Shown: positions 9,392 to 19,456, counted from the stretch's first letter. The stretch is DNA of 64,000 nt from Limnobacter sp. SAORIC-580 (GCF_013004065.1 NZ_CP053084.1:1364001-1428000), one strand, 5' to 3'. Made by a program: numbers and translations. Notes: generated from the letters alone by a model not told the origin.

Positions 9392-11725
9392 TTATTCCAT
9401 AACAGGTGGATTGATGTGCGCAAGCACCGAGTCTTCGGCCAGTGGCAGCGTGAACTTGAAAACACTGCCCTGACCTTGCGCGGGTTCTACCCACAATTGG
9501 CCTTGATGATACTCAATAATAGTACGACAGATGTTCAAGCCCATGCCCATTCCATCGGATTTGGTGGTGAAAAACGATTCAAACAGCCGTTGGCGAATTT
9601 CTTCGGGCACCCCCACGCCGTGATCTCGAACCTCAACCAAGGCAAACTGGGCCGACTGACCCACCTGAATCTCGATTAACTTTTGCTCCGGTGGCAGATG
9701 GCCCATGGCCTCCAGGCCGTTCTTGATCAGGTTCATCAATACTTGCTCGATCAGCACCGGGTCAGCCACTACCGACATCAGTGCATCGGGCAGGTTCATC
9801 TCAATCCGGGCCGATTGGTGTTTGGCCTCTAGGCGGGAAAAGCTGATGGCATCCTCAATAATTTTACCGATGGGGCAGGGTCCGCGTTTGGGTTCCTGTT
9901 GTTTCACGAATTCCCGAATTCGGCGAATCACATCACCAGCACGCTGGGCCTGTACATTTACCTTTTCAAGCACGGGCAGCAGGTCCTCGGGGCTGACTTT
10001 GCCCGCTTTCAGCCGGGTCACGCTGCCCATGTTGTAATTTGAAATGGCGGCCAGCGGCTGGTTGATTTCATGGGCCAGCGAAGAGGCCAGTTCGCCAAGG
10101 GTGATCAAACGAGACGTAAATTGCAGTTTTTCCTGTTGCTGACGCGACATGTCTTCCGCTTCCTTGCGTGAGGAAATATCGGTGGCCACCTGCATTACCA
10201 CGGTTGCACCATCTACCCATGAAATGGATCGTCGCCGAACTTCGTACCAGCGCTGCGACACTGGATTAAGCCACTCGAATGGCTCATACAGATTTACCCG
10301 GTTGCGGCGGTTTTTTGACATGCGCGGCGGCGTGGCCTTGCCAAACCACTCCCTGTGTAGCCTGTTCACGAAAATATATTCATCGGGTCCGGCTTCCGGG
10401 CCCTGAACGCACACAGCTGCATCAAGTTCTTCAAGAATACGAACAAAGCGCCGGTGGGCAGCAGCCAGTTCGTCACGAATTCGGCGTGGCTCGGTGATGT
10501 CGGTCATCGAGGTCATCCAGCCGCTTTGCTGCCCATCGCTGTCAACCAGTGGCGACACATACATGCGTGCGTCAAACACGCTGCCGTCGCGTCTGCGCAC
10601 TTGCACCTCGATGCCTTTTTGTGGCGCATTGCCTGACAGAATCAAATCCAGGTTGGTCTGCTGTTCTTCGTAGGACCTGTCAGGCCAATATGGAAATGGA
10701 GGAGCCATGCCCACCAGCTCCGATTCCTTGTAGCCGGTCATCCTGCAAAAGGCCGGGTTCACATAGGTGATACGGCCTTGCATGTCGATGGCCCGCATGC
10801 CGGTAACCACCGAGTTTTCCATGGCCCGTCGAAACTTGGTTTCCGCCAGCAATCGTTTCTCAGCCTGGCTGCGAAGTTTCGCATGCCGAAACAGCAGGAT
10901 AAAACTCCATACAATTACCAGTGAAAGCCCAAACACCGCCCAGGCCAACATGTTGGAAAACAACTCGGTGTTGGTTTTGTATAGCACAGCTCGCAGTTTC
11001 AGCCCATGGCCAGGCGGATCTAGCGGAACCTCATGGCTCAACTTTGCATTGTCGATTGACCTGCTCACATTCGAGGCAACGGGATTGCCGCCACCGTCTA
11101 CGATGCTGACCAAATAAAGCTGCACGAATGAGTTAGGTACCGCATCGTTCAGCAACGCACCCAAAGGAATGGTCGCCGCCACCGTGCCAATGAAATCTCC
11201 CCGGCTGAAAATGGGGCTGTGAACTTCAATGAACACCTTGCCGGAAGGATCCAGAAATGGCCTTGAGAACACAGGCAATCTGGTTTCCCTGGCGGTGTTG
11301 AATGCCCAATAACTTTCGGCATCTTCAATGGTTTGGTAAAGGGGGTGGAGTACTTCGGATGAGCGCAAACTGGGCAATGCCAAGTTGGTCACCCGTCTTT
11401 CCTCGTCAATGATCAGCACGCTGCTGACCTCTTGAAACTCATTTAACAGCGCCTGGGCGGAGAAACGAAAACCTTCAACATCACTGCTGTTTTGCTCAAA
11501 CCCTCGAGCGATCTGGTTCAGTCGTTCCTGTGAGGCCAATAAACGGGTACGAATGGTTTGACGGGCCAGTTCCACATCACGAATGACGCGCAGTTGCGTT
11601 TGATTCTGATCCTCGGAATGCAGAGTGTAGAAAAAGGCGCCCATGGCAAGCAAAAACAGGATGATGCCCACCAGCGGGGTGGCCCAAACCAAAGGGCTTG
11701 TACGGGGTTGATCGCTGAGGCGCAC
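9392..11725 (-). CDS. FixL/TodS-like membrane PAS sensor histidine kinase
   Basis: Membrane sensor kinase, partner of the FixJ-like regulator just downstream. It has an N-terminal helix (PLVGIILFLLAMGAFFYTL), a periplasmic sensor of about 230 residues, and a second helix (LAWAVFGLSLVIVWSFILLF). A PAS domain with PAC follows (RRAMENSVVTGMRAIDMQG... YVNPAFCRMTGY), then a second PAS-like segment. HisKA (LGELASSLAHEINQPLAAIS) and HATPase_c (LMNLIKNGLEAM, DHGVGVP, GMGMGLNICRTIIEYH) complete it. The frame extends upstream to a TTG at 11773. The GTG at 11725 was preferred because it gives a normal short cytosolic tail before helix 1, but no start has a convincing Shine-Dalgarno site. The signal and regulated genes are unknown; the divergent neighbour is the PDH operon. 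Confidence 0.87.
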   Translation of the reverse strand: MRLSDQPRTSPLVWATPLVGIILFLLAMGAFFYTLHSEDQNQTQLRVIRDVELARQTIRTRLLASQERLNQIARGFEQNSSDVEGFRFSAQALLNEFQEVSSVLIIDEERRVTNLALPSLRSSEVLHPLYQTIEDAESYWAFNTARETRLPVFSRPFLDPSGKVFIEVHSPIFSRGDFIGTVAATIPLGALLNDAVPNSFVQLYLVSIVDGGGNPVASNVSRSIDNAKLSHEVPLDPPGHGLKLRAVLYKTNTELFSNMLAWAVFGLSLVIVWSFILLFRHAKLRSQAEKRLLAETKFRRAMENSVVTGMRAIDMQGRITYVNPAFCRMTGYKESELVGMAPPFPYWPDRSYEEQQTNLDLILSGNAPQKGIEVQVRRRDGSVFDARMYVSPLVDSDGQQSGWMTSMTDITEPRRIRDELAAAHRRFVRILEELDAAVCVQGPEAGPDEYIFVNRLHREWFGKATPPRMSKNRRNRVNLYEPFEWLNPVSQRWYEVRRRSISWVDGATVVMQVATDISSRKEAEDMSRQQQEKLQFTSRLITLGELASSLAHEINQPLAAISNYNMGSVTRLKAGKVSPEDLLPVLEKVNVQAQRAGDVIRRIREFVKQQEPKRGPCPIGKIIEDAISFSRLEAKHQSARIEMNLPDALMSVVADPVLIEQVLMNLIKNGLEAMGHLPPEQKLIEIQVGQSAQFALVEVRDHGVGVPEEIRQRLFESFFTTKSDGMGMGLNICRTIIEYHQGQLWVEPAQGQGSVFKFTLPLAEDSVLAHINPPVME

Positions 11726-11842
11726 GGTCGAATAGGTCTCGAATCCTGATAATGACTGAAGTGTACAAAACAAGCGGGCAAGTGGGTGGACTGGATTCAG
11801 GTGGATTCGGGAAAATCCTTAGATATTCCACAATATGAAAAC

Positions 11843-11858
11843 TCAAATCATAATTTGA
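11843..11858. promoter_or_regulatory. Dyad in the divergent aceE/sensor-kinase promoter region
   Basis: TCAAAT-CATA-ATTTGA is a 6-bp perfect inverted repeat with a 4-base spacer, about 100 bases before aceE. A TAATAT at 11885-11890 could be a -10 element for aceE. No PdhR-type TTGGT...ACCAA site was seen. Function as an operator is only inferred. Confidence 0.3.
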
Positions 11859-11955
11859 AACTTTTTGAATTAGGTGTGATACTCTAATATCAACACGAAA
11901 TACAGCCACAAGCTCGTACTTCTGCAAAAGAACCCAGAGACCCAAGGAGGAAGCA

Positions 11956-14661
11956 ATGTCAGCGCAACTCAATTTCCCCGGATCGGACGATCCCGATTTC
12001 CAAGAAACCCAAGAATGGCTAGATGCCCTGGAGGCCGTGCTTGAACGTGAAGGCCCCGAGCGTGCGCATTACTTGCTTGAACAACTGATTGCCAAAGCGC
12101 GCCTGAGTGGCGCGTTTATTCCGTTTTCGGCCAACACCGAATATGTGAACACCATCCCTGTGCACCTTGAAACCCGCTGCCCGGGCAATATGGAATACGA
12201 AGAACGTCTTCGCTCCTGGATGCGCTGGAATGCCATGGCCATGGTGGTGCGCGCCAACAAGAAAAGCCCGCCCGATGGCGGTGACCTGGGTGGTCACATT
12301 GCGTCATTCGCGTCTCTTGCCACCATGCTGGGTGTGGGTTTCAACCACTTCTGGCATGCTGAAGATGAAAACCACGGTGGCGATTTGCTTTACCTTCAGG
12401 GCCATGTGTCTCCTGGAATTTACGCACGCGCTTTCCTTGAGGGGCGTTTGACTGAAGACCAATTGAATAACTTCCGTCAGGAAGTGGATGGCAAAGGCCT
12501 TTCCAGTTACCCGCACCCCAAGTTGATGCCCGATTTCTGGCAGTTCCCGACAGTGTCCATGGGCCTTGGCCCCTTGATGGGTATTTATCAGGCCCGTTTC
12601 CTGAAGTACCTGCATGCCCGCGGCATTTGCGACACGTCCAAGCGCAAAGTCTGGGTGTTCTGTGGCGACGGTGAAATGGACGAACCCGAATCACTGGGTG
12701 CGATCGGCATGGCCGCGCGTGAAAAGCTGGACAACCTGGTGTTCGTGGTGAACTGTAACCTTCAGCGCCTGGATGGCCCGGTACGCGGCAACGGCAAGAT
12801 CATTCAGGAATTGGAGGGTGAATTCCGCGGCTCAGGCTGGAACGTGTTGAAGGTGATCTGGGGCGGCTACTGGGACGAATTGTTGGCCCGCGACAAAGAC
12901 GGCCTGATGCGCAAAGTGATGCTGGAAATGGTCGATGGTGAATACCAGAACTGCAAGGCCAACGATGGTGCTTACGTACGCAAGAACTTCTTTGGCAAGC
13001 ACCCCAAGTTGCTGGAAATGGTTGCCCGCATGACCGATGAAGACATCTGGCGTTTGAACCGTGGCGGCCACGACCCACACAAAGTGCATGCTGCTTACGA
13101 TGCCGCCATGAAGCATGAAGGCCAACCAACTGTAATTCTGGCGAAAACCGTGAAAGGCTTTGGCATGGGCAAGGTTGGTCAGGGCAAGAACACCACCCAC
13201 CAGCAAAAGAAGCTGGACATTCAGTCCATCAAGGAATTCCGTGATCGCTTCAACATTCCAGTCTCAGACGACATCATCGAAGATGTGCCTTTCTACAAGC
13301 CAGCCGATGACGCGCCGGAAATTAAATACCTGCACGAGCGTCGTCAAGCCTTGGGCGGTTATCTGCCCAAGCGCCGCCGCGAGGCCGATGAAAAACTGAA
13401 AGTGCCCGGCCTGGATGCATTCGAAGCTGTGCTGGAACCCACCAAGGAAGGCCGTGAAATTTCAACCACACAAGCATTTGTGCGTGTGTTGACCGCATTG
13501 GTGCGCGACAAGGAAATCGGCCAGCGCATTGTGCCGATTGTTCCTGATGAAGCCCGCACATTTGGTATGGAAGGCATGTTCCGCCAGTTGGGTATTTATT
13601 CTTCACAGGGCCAGTTGTACGAACCAGTCGACAAAGATCAGGTGATGTACTACCGCGAAGACAAGGCCGGCCAAATTCTGGAAGAGGGCATTAACGAAGC
13701 TGGTGCATTCAGTTCCTGGATTGCAGCGGCCACATCGTATTCCACGAACAACCGCGTGATGATTCCTTTCTACATTTACTACTCCATGTTTGGCTTCCAG
13801 CGTGTGGGCGATTTGGCCTGGGCTGCGGGCGATATGCAGGCGCGTGGTTTCTTGCTGGGTGGCACTGCCGGCCGCACGACACTGAACGGCGAGGGTTTGC
13901 AGCACGAAGATGGTCACAGCCACATTTTGTCTTCGACCATTCCAAACTGTGTCAGCTATGACCCCACCTTTGCCCATGAGCTGGCTGTGATCATTCAGCA
14001 CGGCTTGAAGCGCATGGTTGAAGACCAGGAAAACGTGTTCTATTACCTCACCGTGATGAACGAGAACTACGCACAGCCTGGCCTGAAAAAGGGTACCGAA
14101 GAGGGCATTCTGAAAGGCATGTATGTTTGCCGCGAGTCCGCCCTGAAGAAGGCTGGCAAGAAGCGTGTTCAACTGTTGGGCTCGGGCACCATTTTGCGTG
14201 AATCGCTGGAAGCGGCAGAATTGCTTGAAAAAGACTGGGGTGTTGCTGCTGATGTTTGGTCAGTCACCAGCTTCACTGAGCTGCGCCGTGAAGGTCTGGA
14301 TGTAGAACGTGAAAACATGCTGCATCCCGAGCAGAAGTCCAAGCAAAGTTATGTTGAAAAAATGTTGGCCAAAACTGAAGGACCGATTGTGGCCTCAACC
14401 GACTACATGAAGTTGTTTGCTGACCAAATTCGCCCATTCATGCCCAAGGGCCGTGAGTACAAAGTTCTGGGCACCGATGGTTTTGGTCGTTCCGATTTCC
14501 GCTCCAAGTTGCGTGAGCATTTTGAGGTGAACCGTCATTTCGTCACCGTTGCAGCACTGAAGGCCTTAGCCGATCAGGGCGACATTCCACTGAGCACCGT
14601 GGGTGAGGCAATCAAGAAATACGGCATCAACCCCAACAAGCCCAACCCAGCCTACGCATAA
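11956..14661 (+). CDS. aceE: Pyruvate dehydrogenase E1 component, homodimeric type
   Basis: Thiamine-diphosphate-dependent E1 that decarboxylates pyruvate and reductively acetylates the lipoyl group of E2. It has 901 residues, typical of the single-chain AceE. The ThDP/Mg motif GDGEMDEPES ends with the expected NCNLQRLDGPVRGNGKI block. DPHKVHAAY and GHSHILSSTIPNC are also AceE-typical. The ATG has a near-perfect ribosome site (AAGGAGG at 11945-11951), in keeping with high expression. It heads the aceE-aceF-lpdA operon; aceF starts 13 bases after its stop. Confidence 0.98.
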   Translation: MSAQLNFPGSDDPDFQETQEWLDALEAVLEREGPERAHYLLEQLIAKARLSGAFIPFSANTEYVNTIPVHLETRCPGNMEYEERLRSWMRWNAMAMVVRANKKSPPDGGDLGGHIASFASLATMLGVGFNHFWHAEDENHGGDLLYLQGHVSPGIYARAFLEGRLTEDQLNNFRQEVDGKGLSSYPHPKLMPDFWQFPTVSMGLGPLMGIYQARFLKYLHARGICDTSKRKVWVFCGDGEMDEPESLGAIGMAAREKLDNLVFVVNCNLQRLDGPVRGNGKIIQELEGEFRGSGWNVLKVIWGGYWDELLARDKDGLMRKVMLEMVDGEYQNCKANDGAYVRKNFFGKHPKLLEMVARMTDEDIWRLNRGGHDPHKVHAAYDAAMKHEGQPTVILAKTVKGFGMGKVGQGKNTTHQQKKLDIQSIKEFRDRFNIPVSDDIIEDVPFYKPADDAPEIKYLHERRQALGGYLPKRRREADEKLKVPGLDAFEAVLEPTKEGREISTTQAFVRVLTALVRDKEIGQRIVPIVPDEARTFGMEGMFRQLGIYSSQGQLYEPVDKDQVMYYREDKAGQILEEGINEAGAFSSWIAAATSYSTNNRVMIPFYIYYSMFGFQRVGDLAWAAGDMQARGFLLGGTAGRTTLNGEGLQHEDGHSHILSSTIPNCVSYDPTFAHELAVIIQHGLKRMVEDQENVFYYLTVMNENYAQPGLKKGTEEGILKGMYVCRESALKKAGKKRVQLLGSGTILRESLEAAELLEKDWGVAADVWSVTSFTELRREGLDVERENMLHPEQKSKQSYVEKMLAKTEGPIVASTDYMKLFADQIRPFMPKGREYKVLGTDGFGRSDFRSKLREHFEVNRHFVTVAALKALADQGDIPLSTVGEAIKKYGINPNKPNPAYA

Positions 14662-14674
14662 AAGGACGATCGAC

Positions 14675-16018
14675 ATGACAATCGAAATCAAAGTACCCGA
14701 CATCGGCGATTTTGACGGGGTGGAAATTATTGAAGTGCTGGTGAAGGCAGGCGACACCGTGGTGGCGGAGCAATCCATCATCACCGTTGAATCTGACAAA
14801 GCCAGTATGGAAATTCCATGCCCGCAAGCTGGTGTGGTCAAGGAAATGAAAGTAAAAATTGGCGACAAGGTGAAAGAAGGCACCTTGATGCTGATTCTTG
14901 AACCTGCTGGAGAGAGTGCGGCTGCGGCGGCGCCCAAGGCAGAGGAAGCACCCAAAGTCGAAGCTCCGAAAGCCGAATCAGCACCCGCAGCAGCCCCTGC
15001 TGTGGAGACAAAGGTTGCAACCACGACTGCACCTGCTGCCGCCTCTGCGCCTGTGCCCGCTGAACCACACAACCCAACTGCTGCGTCGGTGAATGCGCCG
15101 CACGCAAGCCCGTCGGTTCGCAAATTCGCGCGTGAATTGGGTGTGAATTTAACCACTGTGCAGGGCACAGGCCCGAAAGGCCGTATTACGCCTGATGACG
15201 TTCGCAACTTCGTGAAAGCGGCCGTTGCCGGTGTGGGTTCTGCTTCCGCTGGCGCATCCAAAGGCGGCAGTGGTGTTGGCCTCGATTTGTTGCCATGGCC
15301 CAAAGTCGATTTCACAAAATTTGGTGAAGTTGAAGAACTGGAGCTTTCACGCATCAAGAAATTGTCTGGTCCGAACCTGCACCGCAACTGGGTCATGATT
15401 CCGCATGTGACCCAGTTCGACGAAGCCGACATTACTGATCTTGAACAATTCCGCAAAGACACCAATACCGCACTGGCCAAGCAAGGCGTGAAGCTGACCA
15501 TGTTGGCTTTCGTGATGAAGGCTTGTGTGGCAGTGCTGAAAAAGTACCCCGCCTTCAACGCCTCGCTGAATGAAGCGGGCGACAAATTGATTGTGAAGAA
15601 GTACTGGAACATTGGTTTTGCTGCCGATACGCCAAATGGTTTGGTGGTACCAGTTATTAAGGGTGTAGACCAGAAAGGCTTCGCGCAAATTGCCAATGAA
15701 CTTGGCGAATTGTCAGCTCAGGCTCGTGACGGCAAGTTGAAAGGCGCTGATATGCAAGGCGCCACGTTTACAGTGTCGTCGCTGGGCGGTGTGGGCGGAA
15801 CCATGTTCACACCAATTATCAATGCACCTGAGGTGGCTATTTTGGGCTTGTCCAAATCGGCCATGAAGCCGGTCTGGAACGGCAAGGAATTTGAGCCCCG
15901 CCTGATGTTGCCACTTAGCCTTAGCTACGACCATCGAGTGATCGACGGTGCCATGGCGGCCCGATTTACCACCGAGCTTGCTGGCGTGTTGGCCGACATG
16001 CGCAAAGTGCTGTTGTAA
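14675..16018 (+). CDS. aceF: Dihydrolipoamide acetyltransferase (PDH E2), one lipoyl domain
   Basis: Core acetyltransferase of the PDH complex, 447 residues. It has one N-terminal lipoyl domain (lipoylated Lys in [10 protein letters not shown], about residue 43), then a long flexible Ala/Pro/Glu/Lys linker. A peripheral-subunit-binding domain follows (SPSVRKFARELGV, GTGPKGRITPDDV). The catalytic domain has active-site His/Asp in LSYDHRVIDGAMAARF. The frame is open further upstream into aceE (to 14603), but the start MTIEIKVPDIGDF was chosen because it begins the lipoyl fold and has AAAGGA before it. Enteric AceF has three lipoyl domains; here one is on E2 and another on E3. Confidence 0.97.
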   Translation: MTIEIKVPDIGDFDGVEIIEVLVKAGDTVVAEQSIITVESDKASMEIPCPQAGVVKEMKVKIGDKVKEGTLMLILEPAGESAAAAAPKAEEAPKVEAPKAESAPAAAPAVETKVATTTAPAAASAPVPAEPHNPTAASVNAPHASPSVRKFARELGVNLTTVQGTGPKGRITPDDVRNFVKAAVAGVGSASAGASKGGSGVGLDLLPWPKVDFTKFGEVEELELSRIKKLSGPNLHRNWVMIPHVTQFDEADITDLEQFRKDTNTALAKQGVKLTMLAFVMKACVAVLKKYPAFNASLNEAGDKLIVKKYWNIGFAADTPNGLVVPVIKGVDQKGFAQIANELGELSAQARDGKLKGADMQGATFTVSSLGGVGGTMFTPIINAPEVAILGLSKSAMKPVWNGKEFEPRLMLPLSLSYDHRVIDGAMAARFTTELAGVLADMRKVLL

Positions 16019-16030
16019 GGGGATGAACAC

Positions 16031-17818
16031 ATGAAACTGATCGTTCCTGATATCGGTGATTTTGATTCCGTAGAAATTATTGAAGTGTTGGTCAAAGTTG
16101 GCGACAAGGTGAGCAAAGAGCAATCCTTGATCACCGTGGAGTCTGACAAGGCCAGCATGGAAATTCCGGCCTCTGACGATGGTGTGGTCACCAAGCTGCT
16201 CGTGAAGGTGGGCGACAAGGTGTCCAAAGGCAGTGAGATTTGTGAAATCAGCGGTGGTGCTGCATCTTCAGCCGCACCCGCCGCACCAGTTGCAGCGGAC
16301 TCCAAACCAGCCGCTGCTGCTGAAAGCAAGTCGGCCACATCAACACCCGTGGCAGCTCCACCCGTCGCCTTGGCAGGCCCTGCCAGCAGTTACAGCGGCC
16401 AAGTTGATCACACTTGCGACGTGCTGGTGTTGGGCGCGGGCCCCGGCGGTTATTCAGCTGCATTTCGCAGCGCTGATCTTGGCATGAACACCATTCTGGT
16501 TGAACGCTACAGCACCCTGGGTGGTGTGTGTCTGAATGTGGGCTGTATCCCTTCCAAAGCACTGTTGCACACGGCACAGGTGTTGGAAGAAGCGCAGCAC
16601 ATGGGCGAACATGGCATTGCCTTTGCCAAGCCGAAAATTGATCTTGATAAATTGCGCGCACACAAAGCGGGTGTAGTCGGCAAGCTGACTGGTGGTTTGG
16701 CTGGCATGGCCAAGGGCCGCAAAGTAAAAACCGTGCAGGGCGTGGGCAGCTTTCTCAGTGCCAATCACCTTGAGGTGTCATTGGCCGATGGCAGCAAGCA
16801 GGTTATTCAGTTCAACAAGGCAATTATTGCCGCAGGTTCACAGCCAGTGCATTTGCCTTTCATCCCGCAAGATCCGCGCATTGTAGATTCGACCGGCGCA
16901 CTGGAGTTGCCATTCATTCCCAAGCGTATGCTAATTATTGGCGGTGGCATTATTGGCCTTGAAATGGCCACTGTGTATTCTGCGCTGGGTGCTCGCCTCG
17001 ATGTGGTTGAAATGCTGGATGGCCTGATGCAGGGTGCAGATCGCGACCTGGTGAAAGTTTGGCAAAAGCGCAATGCACCGCGGTTCGACAACATCATGCT
17101 AAAAACCAAAACCGTGGGCGTTGAAGCCTCGAAGAAGGGCATTCTGGTGACATTCGAAGGCGAACAGGCCCCGAAAGAGCCCCAGCTTTATGACATGGTG
17201 CTGGTGTCTGTCGGGCGCACGCCCAATGGCAAGAAAATTGGCGCCGAGAAAGCGGGTGTTGCAGTCACCGACCGCGGCTTCATTCCAGTGGACAAGCAAA
17301 TGCGGACCAACGTGTCCAATATTTTCGCGATCGGCGATGTGGTGGGGCAACCCATGTTGGCGCACAAGGCTGTGCATGAAGCCCATGTTGCTGCCGAGGC
17401 CGCTGCGGATGAAAAAGCGTTTTTCGATGCACGGGTTATTCCAAGTGTGGCCTACACGCACCCCGAGGTGGCTTGGGTTGGTCTTACTGAGGACCAAGCC
17501 AAAGACCAGGGCATTAAAGTGGGCAAGGCAGTATTCCCATGGGCGGCCTCTGGCCGTGCAATCGCCAACAACGCCGACGATGGCTTCACCAAACTGTTGT
17601 TTGATGAAGAAACCAAGCGTGTAGTGGGCGGCGGCATTGTGGGCATGAATGCCGGTGATTTGATCGGTGAAGTGTGCCTTGCCGTTGAAATGGGTGCCGA
17701 CGCTGTTGACATTGGTAAAACCATTCACCCACACCCCACCTTGTGTGAAAGCGTGGGCATGGCTGCTGAAGTTTACAAAGGCGTGTGTACCGATTTGCCC
17801 GCCCAGAAAAAGAAGTAA
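16031..17818 (+). CDS. lpdA: Dihydrolipoyl dehydrogenase (PDH E3) with N-terminal lipoyl domain
   Basis: FAD enzyme that reoxidises dihydrolipoamide with NAD. At 595 residues it is about 120 longer than ordinary E3, because a complete lipoyl domain ([11 protein letters not shown]... [12 protein letters not shown]) and a Pro/Ala linker precede the reductase. The reductase shows FAD motif [11 protein letters not shown], redox disulfide [20 protein letters not shown] motif [32 protein letters not shown], and the dimer-interface His-Glu pair in [12 protein letters not shown] strong AAGGGG ribosome site lies 8-13 bases before ATG. Last gene of the PDH operon. The lipoyl domain is nearly a copy of that in aceF. 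This E3 architecture is known in Burkholderiales and Neisseria. Confidence 0.97.
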   Translation: MKLIVPDIGDFDSVEIIEVLVKVGDKVSKEQSLITVESDKASMEIPASDDGVVTKLLVKVGDKVSKGSEICEISGGAASSAAPAAPVAADSKPAAAAESKSATSTPVAAPPVALAGPASSYSGQVDHTCDVLVLGAGPGGYSAAFRSADLGMNTILVERYSTLGGVCLNVGCIPSKALLHTAQVLEEAQHMGEHGIAFAKPKIDLDKLRAHKAGVVGKLTGGLAGMAKGRKVKTVQGVGSFLSANHLEVSLADGSKQVIQFNKAIIAAGSQPVHLPFIPQDPRIVDSTGALELPFIPKRMLIIGGGIIGLEMATVYSALGARLDVVEMLDGLMQGADRDLVKVWQKRNAPRFDNIMLKTKTVGVEASKKGILVTFEGEQAPKEPQLYDMVLVSVGRTPNGKKIGAEKAGVAVTDRGFIPVDKQMRTNVSNIFAIGDVVGQPMLAHKAVHEAHVAAEAAADEKAFFDARVIPSVAYTHPEVAWVGLTEDQAKDQGIKVGKAVFPWAASGRAIANNADDGFTKLLFDEETKRVVGGGIVGMNAGDLIGEVCLAVEMGADAVDIGKTIHPHPTLCESVGMAAEVYKGVCTDLPAQKKK

Positions 17819-17845
17819 TTATTACGACTTTGCCGTAAAGCCCGG

Positions 17846-17875
17846 AAAAACCAACTGCTTGCAGTTGGTTTTTTC
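17846..17875 (+). terminator. Terminator of the PDH operon
   Basis: Stem AAAAACCAACTG/CAGTTGGTTTTT with a CTTG-type short loop followed directly by a T-tract, 28 bases after the lpdA stop. Confidence 0.92.
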
Positions 17876-17955
17876 CATTTGTGAGTCACTTCTACCTTTA
17901 AAATACAGGTTAGATCTAGCCTCAATCAATACCTCTCAGGAATATCAAACCCCTC

Positions 17956-18609
17956 ATGGATGCTTTAACCCTAAAGAAAATGGTGGCCAAGGCCGCGCTT
18001 GAATATGTCCAGCCGGGCACCGTGCTCGGCGTGGGTACAGGTTCAACGGTGGATTGTTTTATTGATGCTTTGGCTGAGTCAGGTATTCAACTCAAAGGCG
18101 CAGTGTCTTCTTCGGTACGGTCTGAGAAAAAGCTGCGTGAAATTGGTGTGCCAATTGTTGACATGAACGATGTGGAAAGCTTGTCAGTCTACGTGGATGG
18201 CGCCGATGAGGTAGACCCAGCCAATTGTTTGATCAAAGGTGGTGGTGGCGCCAACACCCGCGAAAAAATTGTGGCTGATATTTCAGACAAGTTTGTGTGT
18301 ATTGCTGACCAATCAAAACTGGTGCAAGTGTTGGGGGCTTTTCCTCTGCCGGTTGAAGTGTTGCCCATGGCACGCAATGCAATCGCACGAAAGCTAACCG
18401 CACTGGGTGGGCAGGTGAAGCTGCGCGAGGGTTTTGTCACGGACAACGGCAATGTGATTCTGGACGTGGCTGGTTTGAAAATTACCGACCCGGTTGCCAT
18501 GGAAAAAGAGATTAACCATTGGCCAGGCGTTGTTACAAATGGGCTTTTTGCGATTCGAAATGCTGATGTAGTGTTAATCGCAACAGCAGATGGTATAAAA
18601 ACCCTTTAA
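17956..18609 (+). CDS. rpiA: Ribose-5-phosphate isomerase A
   Basis: Interconverts ribose 5-phosphate and ribulose 5-phosphate in the non-oxidative pentose phosphate pathway. It has 217 residues, normal for RpiA. Motifs: [17 protein letters not shown] (phosphate loop), [23 protein letters not shown] (catalytic Asp and Asp/Glu), [12 protein letters not shown], and [10 protein letters not shown]. It stands between the PDH terminator and phoU with its own upstream region; no clear promoter hexamers were assigned. Confidence 0.97.
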   Translation: MDALTLKKMVAKAALEYVQPGTVLGVGTGSTVDCFIDALAESGIQLKGAVSSSVRSEKKLREIGVPIVDMNDVESLSVYVDGADEVDPANCLIKGGGGANTREKIVADISDKFVCIADQSKLVQVLGAFPLPVEVLPMARNAIARKLTALGGQVKLREGFVTDNGNVILDVAGLKITDPVAMEKEINHWPGVVTNGLFAIRNADVVLIATADGIKTL

Positions 18610-18672
18610 TCCTCCTTACAGGCAGGACTAAGACCTGAATAATTGTGCAGAACATGGCAGAATAAAGTGAAC

Positions 18673-18734
18673 ATGTGGCATGGTTTGACAAATTCTTGTC
18701 ATGTGCATGTGCCACATTACATTGTTACAACAAT
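18673..18734 (+). promoter_or_regulatory. Nested dyads and candidate promoter before phoU
   Basis: Three dyads lie in 62 bases. The outer one is ATGTGGCA (18673-18680) with TGCCACAT (18710-18717). The inner one is TGACAA-ATTC-TTGTCA (18686-18701). The third is ATTGTT-AC-AACAAT (18721-18734), next to the ribosome site. A candidate promoter is TTGTCA (18696-18701), 16 bases, TACATT (18718-18723); the inner dyad overlaps its -35. In steps of 11 bases the region also reads TTGACAA, TTGTCAT, ATGTGCC, a weak Pho-box pattern. Confidence 0.45.
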
Positions 18735-18754
18735 TATCCGGGTAAGGAAGACAA

Positions 18755-19456
18755 ATGACTGAACACACCTCCAAACAGTACGACGCCGAACTGGAGTCGC
18801 TGCGCACTCGCGTTCTACAGATGGGCGGCCTGGTGGAGAATCAGATCGTGTCAGCCATCGAAGGTTTGGGCGCGGCCGATACCCAAATTTTCAAGGACGT
18901 CATTCGTCGTGAGAAAGAAGTCAACGACATCGAGCTTGAAATCGACGAACTGTGCAATCACATCCTGGCCCGTCGCCAGCCTGCTGCGGTTGATCTGCGC
19001 TCGGTAATTGTGGCGATCAAAATGATTCGCGACCTGGAGCGAATCGGTGACGAAGCTGAAAAAGTGGCTCGTATGGGCATGATGATCGCAGATGCGGGCA
19101 AGCATTTTGTGCCCAAAGTCGATTTGCATCGCATTGCCAGCAACGCCATCGCCATGCTGCGCAAGGTTTTGGATTCTTATGCACGCGTTAACGCGGTTTC
19201 TGCGGCAGAAGTGGTCAAGGCCGATATCGAGGTGGATGATGAATTCAAGGCGATTTTGCGCCAGCTGATCACCTTCATGATGGAAGACCCACGCACCATT
19301 TCCCGCTCCATCGAAATTTTGTTCATCGCCAAAGCAATTGAGCGCATTGGTGATCACTCCAAGAACATGTCTGAACACGTGGTTTATATGGTAAAAGGCC
19401 GTGACGTTCGCCATCAGGGACCAGAAGTTGTGGCTCAGGAAGCTTCAGACAATTAA
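18755..19456 (+). CDS. phoU: Phosphate signalling protein PhoU
   Basis: Cytosolic negative regulator of the Pho response, acting between the Pst transporter and the PhoR kinase. It has 233 residues, all-helical, with two PhoU repeats. Metal-site motifs are visible in both: ERIGDEAEKVARM in the first and ERIGDHSKNMSEHVVYM in the second. A GGTAAGGAAG ribosome site precedes the ATG. Unlike the usual pstSCAB-phoU arrangement it stands alone, with rpiA upstream and a terminator downstream, so it probably has its own promoter. The upstream dyads suggest dedicated control. Confidence 0.96.
   Translation: MTEHTSKQYDAELESLRTRVLQMGGLVENQIVSAIEGLGAADTQIFKDVIRREKEVNDIELEIDELCNHILARRQPAAVDLRSVIVAIKMIRDLERIGDEAEKVARMGMMIADAGKHFVPKVDLHRIASNAIAMLRKVLDSYARVNAVSAAEVVKADIEVDDEFKAILRQLITFMMEDPRTISRSIEILFIAKAIERIGDHSKNMSEHVVYMVKGRDVRHQGPEVVAQEASDN

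Noticed and set aside
14566..15696. 376-codon open frame on the minus strand opposite aceF
   Set aside because: It is a shadow of the Ala/Pro-rich aceF coding sequence. The product is low-complexity Ser/Thr/Ala with no family marks, and aceF is certain.
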